Of a stretch of 14,217 nt of DNA, positions 6,337 to 14,217 are shown piece after piece. Origin of the DNA: Lachnospiraceae bacterium (GTDB lineage: Bacteria > Bacillota > Clostridia > Lachnospirales > Lachnospiraceae); contig JAGCXJ010000135.1 in NCBI GenBank assembly GCA_017961385.1, positions 1 through 14,217 of the forward strand. The letters run 5' to 3'. The translations under genes and the position numbers were made by a program. The stretch's first letter is position 1; the number at the start of each line of letters is the position of its first letter. A model generated the notes under the pieces. The model was given only the letters and a program-made list of their open reading frames with translations. It was not told the origin of the DNA and searched no databases.

Positions 6337-7179
6337 ATGAAATTTACAAAGATGCACGGCTGCGGCAATGATTATGTATATGTGAACGGGTTTGAAGAAC
6401 ATATCCCTGATGATAAGAAGAGCGAGCTTGCAATAAGACTCAGCAACAGGAATTTCGGGATAGGAAGCGACGGACTCATATTCATCAATCCGGGAAAGGC
6501 TGCCGAATTCGAGATGGAGATGTACAATGCCGACGGTTCGAGATCCGAGATGTGCGGAAACGGGATCCGCTGCGTTGGCAAGTATATATATGACCACGGC
6601 CTGTCGGACAAGACACAGATAAGTGTTGAGAGCGCAGGTGCCATAAAGTATCTGACTCTTTTTGCGGGAGAGGATAAGAAGATAGAAAAAGTCAGGGTCA
6701 ATATGGGCTCGCCTATACTTGAGTCAAAACTCGTGCCAGTAATAAGCGATAATGAAAAGGTCATTGACGAAGAGATAAATGTCTGCGGAAATGAATATAA
6801 AATGACCTGTGTATCGATGGGCAACCCTCATGCCGTCGTATTTATGGATGATGTCGAAAATCTTGATATTGATGCGATCGGCCCCTACTTTGAAAATCAT
6901 GAGAGATTCCCCAAAAGGACCAACACCGAGTTTGTTAAGATAATTGACAGAAATCATGTATTTATGCGGGTATGGGAAAGAGGAACAGGCGAGACTTTAG
7001 CCTGCGGTACCGGATGCTGTGCAACTGCCGTTGCATGCGTGCTAAACGGCCTTACGGATGAGAAAGTCAACGTAAAGGTACTTGGCGGTAACATTGAGAT
7101 AGAGTGGGACAGAGCAGAAAACATCGTATATATGACAGGTCCCGCGACGGTTTCATTTGAGGGAGAGATAAAGATATGA
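6337..7179 (+). CDS. dapF: Diaminopimelate epimerase
   Basis: It interconverts LL- and meso-diaminopimelate in the cytoplasm, the last step before the meso-DAP used for peptidoglycan and lysine synthesis. It is a PLP-independent enzyme using two cysteines as acid and base. Both are present: Cys73 in EMCGNGIRC and Cys223 in ACGTGCC. Other hallmarks are the N-terminal FTKMHGCGNDY, NRNFGIGSDGLI, YNADGS, MGNPHAVVF and the ERGTGET run leading into the second cysteine. The 280 residues are the normal length. The start is set by AGGAG (6326-6330) six bases before the ATG; it overlaps the upstream stop codon. The C-terminus overlaps the next gene by four bases (ATGA), typical of translational coupling. 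Nothing odd is seen in the sequence. Confidence 0.96.
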   Translation: MKFTKMHGCGNDYVYVNGFEEHIPDDKKSELAIRLSNRNFGIGSDGLIFINPGKAAEFEMEMYNADGSRSEMCGNGIRCVGKYIYDHGLSDKTQISVESAGAIKYLTLFAGEDKKIEKVRVNMGSPILESKLVPVISDNEKVIDEEINVCGNEYKMTCVSMGNPHAVVFMDDVENLDIDAIGPYFENHERFPKRTNTEFVKIIDRNHVFMRVWERGTGETLACGTGCCATAVACVLNGLTDEKVNVKVLGGNIEIEWDRAENIVYMTGPATVSFEGEIKI

Positions 7180-7676
7180 GAGATGAGATTGTAGAGGTAA
7201 TGGTAAAATGCAGGACTAATATCGGTCTTGCGATCCTTAGGATCATATGCTTTGTGCTTTGTGCCCTGGCGGTACTGGGAGCAACGACTGTCGGAGGAGG
7301 ACTCTTGATGTATGTTGTTGCGGTGGCTTTTGGAGCAGCAGGATATTTTGCCGGAAGCTACAGCCAGGTAGAATACGAATATGCATACTGTGAAAAGGAA
7401 ATAGATATAGATGCGATCTACAGCCAGTCAAGAAGAAAGCACATAATGACTCTTACTCTTGACAAGATGGAAGCCATTGTGAGAGTAAACGGCGATCATA
7501 TGGCAGAGTATAAGAACAGACAGTGCGTTTCAAGGGATTTCACTTCTCATGACAAGCAGAATGCAGACAATGTCTATGCCGTTTTCTATGACGGCGGATT
7601 AAAGATACTCATTGAGCCGGGTGAAAAACTGCTTGATGTGATAAGTTACTTTTCTCCGAGAAAAATTTTCAAATAA
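7176..7676 (+). CDS. Small membrane protein, possibly DUF6106-like
   Basis: A 166-residue protein with two hydrophobic segments near the N-terminus (about residues 17-36 and 42-61, Gly/Ala/Val-rich), then a soluble domain of about 100 residues. The soluble part has YEYAYCEKEIDIDAIYSQSRRK, and near the end a YDGGLKILIEPGEKLLDVI stretch, a layout resembling PH-like small membrane-protein families of Lachnospiraceae. DUF6106 is my best guess from memory, not a confirmed match. It starts within the dapF stop (ATGA overlap) and looks like the last gene of the hisC-dapF transcription unit. A weak hairpin (TTTTCT 7650-7655 with AGAAAA 7659-7664, then four T) overlaps its 3' end and could contribute to termination, but it is AT-rich and unconvincing. 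The function is unknown. Confidence 0.7.
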   Translation: MRDEIVEVMVKCRTNIGLAILRIICFVLCALAVLGATTVGGGLLMYVVAVAFGAAGYFAGSYSQVEYEYAYCEKEIDIDAIYSQSRRKHIMTLTLDKMEAIVRVNGDHMAEYKNRQCVSRDFTSHDKQNADNVYAVFYDGGLKILIEPGEKLLDVISYFSPRKIFK

Positions 7677-7692
7677 TTTGTAAAATATGTGG

Positions 7693-7721
7693 TTGAATTT
7701 GTGATTTACTTGTGATAAATT
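7693..7721 (+). promoter_or_regulatory. Candidate guaB promoter
   Basis: TTGAAT (7693-7698) and TAAATT (7716-7721) are 17 bases apart, with TG one base before the -10 (extended -10). This would give a leader of about 50 bases before guaB, ending in a strong ribosome site, AAGGAG (7764-7769), seven bases from the ATG. I see no purine-riboswitch motifs in the short leader. Confidence 0.55.
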
Positions 7722-7776
7722 AGAACGCAAATCATATTTAAAACCAAAACAACATAACAGCGAAAGGAGAGAGACA

Positions 7777-9231
7777 ATGGGCGAGATCATACGCGAAGGA
7801 ATAACCTTTGATGATGTGCTGCTTATACCTGCATACGCAGAGGTTGTGCCAAATGAAATCGATGTTTCAACACAGCTTACCAAGACAATCAAGCTAAACA
7901 TTCCTATTATGAGCGCAGGCATGGATACCGTGACTGAACACCGTATGGCGATAGCAATGGCCAGACAGGGAGGTATCGGTATAATACACAAGAACATGTC
8001 TATCGAGGAACAGGCTGACGAGGTCGACAAGGTTAAGCGTTCAGAGAACGGCGTTATAACAGATCCATTTTCTCTCAGTCCCGAACATACACTCAAAGAT
8101 GCCGATGAACTTATGGGAAAGTTCAGAATATCAGGTGTGCCGATCACGGAAGGCAGAAAACTGGTAGGTATCATCACTAACCGAGATCTTAAGTTTGAGG
8201 AAGACTTCTCAAAGAAGATCAAGGAATCTATGACAAGCGAGAATCTCATAACAGCCAAAGAGGGAATAACCCTTGAGGAGGCAAAGAAGATACTTGCTGC
8301 AGCACGTAAAGAAAAATTACCCATCGTTGATGATGATTACAACTTAAAAGGACTCATTACCATCAAGGATATTGAAAAGACCATCAAGTATCCCCTTTCT
8401 GCAAAGGATGCACAGGGAAGACTCTTATGCGGAGCCGGAGTGGGAATAACAGCCAACGTTCTTGAGAGAGTAGATGCTCTTGTAAAGGCAAAGGTAGATG
8501 TCATCGTACTTGACTCTGCTCACGGTCATTCTGCAAATGTTGTAAGATGCTTAAAGATGATCAAGGAAAGATATCCGGATCTTCCTGTTATCGCAGGCAA
8601 TGTTGCTACAGGCGAAGGCACTAGAGATCTTATCGAGGCCGGTGCTGATGCCGTAAAGGTAGGAATGGGACCCGGAAGTATCTGTACGACACGTATCGTT
8701 GCAGGTATCGGTGTACCTCAGATATCAGCAGTAATGGATGCGTATGCAGTAGCTAAGGAATACGGAATACCGATAATCGCCGACGGCGGTATCAAGTATT
8801 CGGGAGATATCACAAAGGCTATCGCTGCCGGCGCAAGTGTCTGCATGATGGGCAGCATGTTTGCCGGATGCGAGGAAAGCCCCGGTGAGTTTGAACTGTA
8901 TCAGGGAAGAAAATACAAGGTTTACCGCGGAATGGGTTCTATCGCAGGCATGGAGAACGGATCAAAGGATCGTTACTTCCAGACCAATGCAAAGAAGCTT
9001 GTTCCGGAGGGCGTTGAAGGACGTGTAGCTTACAAGGGATATGTTGAAGATACAGTATTCCAGCTGCTTGGCGGATTAAGATCAGGCATGGGTTACTGCG
9101 GCGTCAAGTCCATCGAGGAGCTTAAAGAGAACGGCAGGTTCGTAAAGATAAGCGCAGCTTCCCTTAAAGAGAGTCATCCTCATGATATACATATCACAAA
9201 GGAAGCTCCAAACTACAGTGTGGATGCCTAA
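7777..9231 (+). CDS. guaB: Inosine-5'-monophosphate dehydrogenase
   Basis: It oxidises IMP to XMP with NAD+, the committed step of guanine nucleotide synthesis, in the cytoplasm. The 484 residues are the full family length. The TIM-barrel opens with EGITFDDVLLIPAYAEV and IMSAGMDTVTE. A pair of CBS domains is inserted (about residues 90-205: GVITDPF, ITNRDLKF, LPIVDDDYNLKGLITIKDIEK). The barrel resumes with DSAHGHS and the catalytic loop GPGSICTTRIVAG, where Cys303 forms the covalent XMP intermediate. GGIKYSGDITKA, the GMGS IMP-phosphate site and the mobile flap EGRVAYKG follow. All expected active-site features are present. The start is fixed by AAGGAG at 7764-7769. It appears monocistronic. 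Its TAA overlaps the stop codon of the converging minus-strand gene, and no intrinsic terminator is visible between them. Confidence 0.97.
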   Translation: MGEIIREGITFDDVLLIPAYAEVVPNEIDVSTQLTKTIKLNIPIMSAGMDTVTEHRMAIAMARQGGIGIIHKNMSIEEQADEVDKVKRSENGVITDPFSLSPEHTLKDADELMGKFRISGVPITEGRKLVGIITNRDLKFEEDFSKKIKESMTSENLITAKEGITLEEAKKILAAARKEKLPIVDDDYNLKGLITIKDIEKTIKYPLSAKDAQGRLLCGAGVGITANVLERVDALVKAKVDVIVLDSAHGHSANVVRCLKMIKERYPDLPVIAGNVATGEGTRDLIEAGADAVKVGMGPGSICTTRIVAGIGVPQISAVMDAYAVAKEYGIPIIADGGIKYSGDITKAIAAGASVCMMGSMFAGCEESPGEFELYQGRKYKVYRGMGSIAGMENGSKDRYFQTNAKKLVPEGVEGRVAYKGYVEDTVFQLLGGLRSGMGYCGVKSIEELKENGRFVKISAASLKESHPHDIHITKEAPNYSVDA

Positions 9232-10589
9232 GCTCTGTAGTAGGAAATGAGCTTGTAGAGAGAAATGACAAGACTCATAAAGAAGAATGCATAAAGTGCA
9301 AGATATATGAAGGCCTTTGCGTAAGCAGGGGCCTTTTTGTTATCTGTATGTTTTTGAACGAATGAATATATGACGGATATGAGCTTATTCATGCCGCTAC
9401 AGAGTATCATGGCAAGCGGTATAAGACAGGGAAGATAGTATCTGCCCTGAGGCTGGAAATCCCATGTATATGAATAGTACAGGGCAAGTATGACGGGAAT
9501 GATCATACCTGCAATAAGCACTGACCATATGATATATCTGTATGATCCTTTCAAAGAATCCATGATCTTTGATCTTATCGGTATTAGCAGGGATAAAAGA
9601 CAGATCACAGCAAGGTACTTGAAACCCATATATACATAGTGATGAGTCGGTATGGCCATGGGGCCGAACATAGCTATAAAGCTCTTCCATACAAGAGTAT
9701 AGTAGTCGGTCTCAAACACCATCTCATACAGGCTGTAGCCCTGAGCCTGATAGGTGTTAGCCATGTTTTCAAGCCACAGAATGTTTCCCGTAGCCTGAGC
9801 GCATTCTCTTCTTGCATTTAGTGCGAATATATCGCCGCCATAGAGGATGCAGTTTCTGATAAACCACCATCCTGAGAGTACAAGTACAGATAAGGCTATG
9901 GGCAGACCCTTTGCAAACATCTGCTTATATGACCTGTTAACGGCAAAATACAGGATAAATGCGATAAATGCCATGAGTATATAGCCGTAGCAGTTATAAT
10001 ATGACAAAAGACACAGTGAGATGGATACTGCAAGCGCGATTAATGAGCTCCTGTCAAAGTCATATCTGTAGCCCCTTATGATGGCATAGATCATGATGAT
10101 GACTGACATAAGCCCCAGGCCGTCCGTATTCACATATGTATATATGAAGATGTTCTGGGGCAGCAGTATTACAGAGAGTGAAAACAGATATGCTGCCTGT
10201 TCATCATCAAATATGAGCTTTGAGAGCTTTATCGTAAAGAAAGCTCCGATAAGCCCGAAGATAACATTTACATATCTGGCTATTATCAGCTTTATGTCAA
10301 AGGAAAGAGAAAGCGGTGACAGGATCTTTAGCAAAAATCCTTCGATCATATATGTGAGGATCGGCTGAAAAGCATAGGATGCACCGTAGCCGTCTATAAT
10401 GATCTGAGGTTCGTCACCTTTAGGGATATGACCGTATGTCTCTATATAGGATACAACCTTGTAGCGGTTTATCTCATCGGGTCCGTCGCCGAAAGGCTGC
10501 AGAAAGACAAATATGCTCATGCTTACGAGCGTTAAAAGCAGTATCATGATCACGCTTATCTTTTCCCGATGTATGCGCAAAAAATCCAT
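9228..10589 (-). CDS. Multi-pass membrane protein, GT-C/DUF2142-like
   Basis: A 453-residue integral membrane protein with roughly ten to twelve hydrophobic segments. An acidic first outer loop follows the first helix (QPFGDGPDEINRYKVV, the paired DE typical of GT-C lipid-linked sugar transferases and of DUF2142). It also has GWWFIRNCILYGGDIF, and near the C-terminus QPQGRYYLPCLIPLAM, matching the QGRY.LP signature of DUF2142/GT39-like proteins. It probably acts at the cell surface on polyprenyl-phosphate sugars, but donor and acceptor are unknown. The reading frame extends to a TTG at 10613, but the better start is the ATG at 10589, which has an AAAGGGAG ribosome site just upstream (about 10594-10601 on the minus strand). 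It converges on guaB with a four-base overlap and diverges from the GGDEF-EAL gene. No other cell-surface polysaccharide gene is nearby. Confidence 0.75.
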   Translation of the reverse strand: MDFLRIHREKISVIMILLLTLVSMSIFVFLQPFGDGPDEINRYKVVSYIETYGHIPKGDEPQIIIDGYGASYAFQPILTYMIEGFLLKILSPLSLSFDIKLIIARYVNVIFGLIGAFFTIKLSKLIFDDEQAAYLFSLSVILLPQNIFIYTYVNTDGLGLMSVIIMIYAIIRGYRYDFDRSSLIALAVSISLCLLSYYNCYGYILMAFIAFILYFAVNRSYKQMFAKGLPIALSVLVLSGWWFIRNCILYGGDIFALNARRECAQATGNILWLENMANTYQAQGYSLYEMVFETDYYTLVWKSFIAMFGPMAIPTHHYVYMGFKYLAVICLLSLLIPIRSKIMDSLKGSYRYIIWSVLIAGMIIPVILALYYSYTWDFQPQGRYYLPCLIPLAMILCSGMNKLISVIYSFVQKHTDNKKAPAYAKAFIYLALYAFFFMSLVISLYKLISYYRA

Positions 10590-10619
10590 TTGAGCTCCCT
10601 TTATAAAAAACAAAAAAAA

Positions 10620-10638
10620 TGATATATTAAGTATATCA
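10620..10638. promoter_or_regulatory. Palindrome with overlapping divergent -10 elements
   Basis: TGATATAttaagTATATCA is a perfect inverted repeat with seven-base arms and a five-base centre, in the 59-base gap between the two divergent genes. Read on the + strand it contains TGA-TATATT (-10 at 10623-10628). Read on the minus strand it contains TGA-TATACT (-10 at 10630-10635). Both have the TGn of an extended -10, and neither has a convincing -35. The site could fire in both directions or be covered by one dimeric regulator. Confidence 0.5.
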
Positions 10639-10648
10639 CAATTTGAAC

Positions 10649-13258
10649 ATGGCAGGCTATATGATGTATACCACAGAGTACACTAGTTCAGATATAGAAA
10701 AGATCAAAAAATACGCGGGTAAGTATTCAAAAAGTACCGGCGTTTATGTGTGTTGCCTGTCGGATTCCAGAGAACTGCTCTTTGATTATGAGTGTTCGCA
10801 AGAGGACAGAGAGATCCTTTCAAGATATGTGAACGAGGATATGATAAGGGATCTTTATTCAAGGGTTGCTATCGAGAATCTCGAGGATCAGGTGATAGAG
10901 GATACGGCTGCAGGCGATATAAAGGTTGCGGCAACCGCAATAAGGGCAGCGAACAGATGCAGATATGTCTTTATTATATGTGCGGGAGTATCCGATGATA
11001 TGCATTCGATAAGCGGACTTAGCAGATGCACTTCTTTTGCGGGTTTCTTAAACGCTGTAGATGTCTTAAGAGAGATAGCCGATGAGTTCATGCGGATGCG
11101 CATATCAGAATATCACTACGAGGAGGAGAACAGGCAGTCCCGCGAATATGCAAGGGAGCTGACCACTTCCTTGTCAAAATCCAATGCCCTTACGGATATC
11201 CTAAAGCTTTTAAACGATGACAAGAATTTCGAGACGATCGCTGCAAGGTTCTTAGCGATAACGGCCGGATATCTGAATACGAGTCATGCAATGGTTGTAA
11301 GGACGCTTGACAAGGATTCCATGGACGTTTTATGCCAGTGGAGCGATAATTCCACTCATCCCATATATGACAGAAATCACATACAGAAGAGACTTCCTTT
11401 CATTGAAGGCAACAAGCCTGTCATACTCTCCGGAGATCTTCTTACCGGAAAGCTTGACATCGAGGAATGGGACATTTTAGGCGTAAAGGCCGTTGTAGCC
11501 ATGCCCGTATACGGTGAAGACATGTACTGCGTATATGTCGAGACCGTTCTTGCGAGGTCATGGCACATTGATGAACTGCAGTTTTTGGCGGACGCATCAA
11601 GGATACTGCAGAGCAGCATAGAGAGAAAGATACAGAAAAATTCGCTCGCAAGCTCGTATGCATCCTTGGAAGAGATACTGGAGCACGTTGGCTGTGCGAT
11701 CATAGTTTTGGATAATAACAACGGTGTGGTCCATTTTGAGAACAGGATCATGAAGAAGCTGTTTTCAAAGGAAAAGATAAATCCCGAACTTGAAAAGATA
11801 CTGTGGGACAGACATGAGTCGGGGAAGGAGATAGAGTTCTACGACTATACTACGGGACTCAACTATGAGATACACCATAACGTCATTTCATGGGTAAACG
11901 GCAAGAAGGTATGCCTGTTTGCCATATATGATGTCACTGACAAGAAGAATTATCAAAAGAGGATAGAGCAGCAGGCATATACCGACTTCCTTACGGGCCT
12001 GTTTAACAGATTATGCTGTGAAAGAGACCTTGCAAGAGTCATAGATGAATCGAAAAAGAGCGATAAGTGCGGTGCACTGCTGTATATGGACCTTGATGAT
12101 TTTAAGCATATCAACGATGCCCTCGGACATCAGTACGGAGATGTACTTTTAAAGGATATAAGCCAGGGCATCAGCTCCATAAAGGGACTTGAGGATCACT
12201 GCTATCGAATGGGCGGCGATGAATTCGTTATGATAGTTCATCCGAGAGCGTTCGATGAGCTTGACAGGATCATATCCGATATAAAAGATGTCTTTCTGTC
12301 TCCCTTCATCTTAAAGGACGGAGAATACTACTGCACCATGAGCATGGGAATAGTCGTCTTCCCCGAAGAGGGCGACAAGGTGGGAGAACTCATACAGAAG
12401 GCGGATGTTGCCATGTATGAGGCCAAGAAGTCCGGAAAGAACAGGGTCGCCAAGTATGTGACCGGTTCCACATCGGATGCAAACAAGCGTCTTGATATGG
12501 AAAAGAACATGAGGGATGCGACCAGCGAGTCCATAGAAGAGTTTTTGGTATATTATCAGCCTATAATAGACATACAGAAAGAGGGAAATCCATGTGTGGG
12601 AGCGGAAGCCCTGGTAAGATGGGAGTCAAAGGAGATGGGATTTATCTCACCCGGAGATTTCATCCCGCTTGCAGAGTATCTGGGTCTTATCAATCCCATC
12701 GGAGAGCATGTCCTATTGGAAGCATGCAGGACACTTAAGTTCTGGAATGACAACGGACATCCCGAATACAAGGTAAATGTCAATCTTTCCGTTGTGCAGC
12801 TTATGCAGAACGATATAGTCGAGAGCATCGAGAGAGTTGTTAAAAAGACCGGGATCAACCCGCACAATCTGACGCTTGAGGTCACCGAATCGCTTGCGAT
12901 TAACGATATGAACAGGATGAAGGGTATCATGACATCCATCCGTGAGATGGGCATCAGGATAGCGCTGGATGACTTCGGAACGGGATATTCATCCCTTAAT
13001 CATATAAGAGAGATACCTCTTGATGTAATAAAGGTCGACCAGTCATTTGTCAAGGAGCTTGCACAGGATGACTATTCTCAGTCATTTATCAGGATGGTTG
13101 CAGAGCTTGCCTCTGCGATCGATGTCGATATATGCGTAGAGGGTATCGAGACAAAACAGCAGTATGAGGTTTTGGAGAACATGAAGGTAAGGCTTGTCCA
13201 GGGCTTCTATTTTGACAGACCAATGACACATGATGACTTTATGGCAAAATACATGTAG
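10649..13258 (+). CDS. GAF/PAS-like/GGDEF/EAL cyclic-di-GMP protein
   Basis: A large soluble signalling protein of about 869 residues that can in principle both make and degrade c-di-GMP. In order it has an unrecognised N-terminal region (1 to about 160), a GAF-like domain (about 185-330), a PAS-like segment (about 340-440), then GGDEF and EAL. The GGDEF domain has YTDFLTGLFNR, MDLDDFKHINDALGH and an intact GGDEF at 522-526. The position of the inhibitory RxxD site reads GLED, so product inhibition is probably lost. The EAL domain keeps AEALVRW (EAL 653-655), NVNLS, LEVTES, DDFGTGYS, the Lys of IKVDQ, VEGIET and QGFYF, consistent with an active phosphodiesterase. No membrane segment is seen. 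The start is uncertain: the frame opens at TTG 10643, the first ATG is 10649, and ATGs at 10661 and 10664 are preceded by GGCAGG (10651-10656). The neighbouring divergent promoter is its only visible control. Confidence 0.88.
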   Translation: MAGYMMYTTEYTSSDIEKIKKYAGKYSKSTGVYVCCLSDSRELLFDYECSQEDREILSRYVNEDMIRDLYSRVAIENLEDQVIEDTAAGDIKVAATAIRAANRCRYVFIICAGVSDDMHSISGLSRCTSFAGFLNAVDVLREIADEFMRMRISEYHYEEENRQSREYARELTTSLSKSNALTDILKLLNDDKNFETIAARFLAITAGYLNTSHAMVVRTLDKDSMDVLCQWSDNSTHPIYDRNHIQKRLPFIEGNKPVILSGDLLTGKLDIEEWDILGVKAVVAMPVYGEDMYCVYVETVLARSWHIDELQFLADASRILQSSIERKIQKNSLASSYASLEEILEHVGCAIIVLDNNNGVVHFENRIMKKLFSKEKINPELEKILWDRHESGKEIEFYDYTTGLNYEIHHNVISWVNGKKVCLFAIYDVTDKKNYQKRIEQQAYTDFLTGLFNRLCCERDLARVIDESKKSDKCGALLYMDLDDFKHINDALGHQYGDVLLKDISQGISSIKGLEDHCYRMGGDEFVMIVHPRAFDELDRIISDIKDVFLSPFILKDGEYYCTMSMGIVVFPEEGDKVGELIQKADVAMYEAKKSGKNRVAKYVTGSTSDANKRLDMEKNMRDATSESIEEFLVYYQPIIDIQKEGNPCVGAEALVRWESKEMGFISPGDFIPLAEYLGLINPIGEHVLLEACRTLKFWNDNGHPEYKVNVNLSVVQLMQNDIVESIERVVKKTGINPHNLTLEVTESLAINDMNRMKGIMTSIREMGIRIALDDFGTGYSSLNHIREIPLDVIKVDQSFVKELAQDDYSQSFIRMVAELASAIDVDICVEGIETKQQYEVLENMKVRLVQGFYFDRPMTHDDFMAKYM

Positions 13259-13269
13259 ATCACATAATC

Positions 13270-13298
13270 TTTACGAGTGTGGCCGGTTGTGCTATTAT
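13270..13298 (+). promoter_or_regulatory. Candidate glnS promoter
   Basis: TTTACG (13270-13275) and TATTAT (13293-13298) are 17 bases apart, with TG one base before the -10. The downstream leader is very AT-rich and short (about 25-30 bases). It ends in GGAG (13318-13321), ten bases from the ATG. No T-box specifier or antiterminator motif fits in so short a leader. Confidence 0.55.
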
Positions 13299-13331
13299 TT
13301 TTAAATAATTTATTTTTGGAGATGCGAAACA

Positions 13332-14217
13332 ATGAGTACAGAGAGCAGGAATTTTATCGAGCAGATGATAGACAAGGATCTGGCAGAGGGTGTTTATGAC
13401 ACCGTCCATACCAGATTTCCTCCCGAGCCTAACGGCTATCTTCATATAGGACATGCAAAGTCGATCCTTGTTAACTACGGACTGGCTAACGAGTACGGCG
13501 GCAAATTCAACATGAGATTCGATGATACGAACCCCACAAAGGAGGATATTGAGTTCGTCGAGTCAATAAAGGAAGACGTACAGTGGCTGGGAGCCGATTA
13601 TGAAGACAGGCTGTTCTTTGCGTCCGACTACTTCCCTCAGATGTATGAGGCTGCCGTAAAGCTCATAAAAAAAGGAAAGGCATACGTTTCAGATCTTACC
13701 GCGGATCAGATAAAGGAATACAGGGGAGATTTTGAACATCCCGGTAAGAAGGATCCCTCATCTGACAGGAGCATCGAGGAAAACCTTGCTCTGTTCGAGG
13801 ATATGAAGAACGGCAAATTTGCTGACGGAGAAAAGGTCCTTCGTGCGAGCATAGACATAAACAGCCCCAACATGAACATGAGAGATCCGGTCATCTATCG
13901 TGTCGCGCATATGACGCATCACAATACGGGTGACAAGTGGTGCATATATCCGATGTATGACTTTGCTCATCCCATCGAGGATGCAATAGAAGGCATCACG
14001 CATTCTATATGCACGCTTGAGTTTGAGGATCACCGTCCGCTTTACGACTGGGTCGTAAGAGAGCTTGAATATGAGAATCCTCCGCGTCAGATCGAGCAGG
14101 CAAAGATGTATCTTAAGAACGTAGTAACGGGAAAGAGATATATCAAAAAGCTCGTTTTGGAAGGAAAGGTTGACGGCTGGGACGATCCAAGGCTTGTATC
14201 TATAGCAGCGCTCAGAC
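13332..14217 (+). CDS. glnS: Glutaminyl-tRNA synthetase (3' end outside window)
   Basis: It attaches glutamine to tRNA-Gln in the cytoplasm. About 295 codons are present, and the frame is open to the window edge. The start is the ATG at 13332, served by GGAG at 13318-13321. Class I synthetase hallmarks of the GlnRS/GluRS group are RFPPEPNGYLHIGHAKS (HIGH at 38-41), FDDTNPTKED, and YPMYDFAHPIEDAIEGITHSICTLEFEDHRPLYDW, which is characteristic of GlnRS rather than bacterial GluRS. The catalytic KMSKS position, normally VMSKRKL in GlnRS, reads VVTGKRYI (264-271), followed by GWDDPRLVSIAALR. Many Firmicutes lack GlnRS and make Gln-tRNA by amidation, so its presence supports a Clostridia lineage that carries glnS. 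The enzyme call is secure; the effect of the altered loop is unknown. Confidence 0.95.
   Translation, partial: MSTESRNFIEQMIDKDLAEGVYDTVHTRFPPEPNGYLHIGHAKSILVNYGLANEYGGKFNMRFDDTNPTKEDIEFVESIKEDVQWLGADYEDRLFFASDYFPQMYEAAVKLIKKGKAYVSDLTADQIKEYRGDFEHPGKKDPSSDRSIEENLALFEDMKNGKFADGEKVLRASIDINSPNMNMRDPVIYRVAHMTHHNTGDKWCIYPMYDFAHPIEDAIEGITHSICTLEFEDHRPLYDWVVRELEYENPPRQIEQAKMYLKNVVTGKRYIKKLVLEGKVDGWDDPRLVSIAALR

Noticed and set aside
7650..7669. Hairpin TTTTCT/AGAAAA followed by TTTT as the terminator of the dapF operon
   Set aside because: The stem is short and almost all A-T, has only four T after it, and overlaps coding sequence. It is too weak to list as a terminator.
7599..8324. Long open frame on the minus strand opposite guaB
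   Set aside because: It lies mostly antisense to a complete, highly conserved guaB, has Ser/Ile-rich low-complexity translation, and matches no family; it is a by-product of codon bias.
10590..10613. TTG at 10613 as start of the minus-strand membrane protein
   Set aside because: The ATG at 10589 has an AAAGGGAG ribosome site at good spacing. The TTG has none and would lie close to the likely transcription start.

Overview
The window looks like chromosome from a low-to-moderate GC anaerobic Firmicute, most likely Lachnospiraceae (Butyrivibrio/Roseburia-like). This is inferred from the AGA/ATA-rich codon use, strong AGGAG-type ribosome sites, the protein families present, and a GlnRS in a Clostridia-type genome. 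I could run no database search, so family names rest on motif recognition. There is no CRISPR array, tRNA, rRNA, insertion sequence or prophage gene, and the gene content is mostly housekeeping.

Layout. Positions 1-1255 hold the 3' part of a divergent ClpX-like AAA+ unfoldase, closed by a clear intrinsic terminator. An AT-rich stretch of about 550 bases (1311-1863) has no convincing gene. It carries six same-strand TGCAAG motifs, a long hairpin, inverted repeats and a cluster of short direct repeats just upstream of a good promoter. That promoter drives an orphan MetQ/NlpA-like lipoprotein (1864-2784). Next comes a tight five-gene run on the + strand, with overlaps or gaps of 16 bases or less: hisC, a SAM-methyltransferase fused in frame to the redox chaperone Hsp33, a single-pass membrane protein, dapF, and a small two-helix membrane protein. 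guaB (IMP dehydrogenase) follows with its own promoter. It runs convergently, with overlapping stop codons, into a minus-strand multi-pass GT-C/DUF2142-like membrane protein. A short divergent intergenic region centred on a palindrome separates that gene from a large GAF-PAS-like-GGDEF-EAL cyclic-di-GMP protein. The window ends inside glnS, which has its own promoter.

How the genes relate. hisC and dapF are amino-acid and cell-wall precursor enzymes, sharing a transcript with a redox-stress chaperone. guaB makes the guanine nucleotide precursor of the GTP that the GGDEF domain would use, but this link is metabolic and nothing in the sequence shows co-regulation. The points most worth following up are the methyltransferase-Hsp33 fusion, the repeat-rich noncoding region upstream of the orphan lipoprotein, the ClpX paralogue with altered ClpP-docking and pore loops, and the divergent promoter palindrome beside the c-di-GMP gene.
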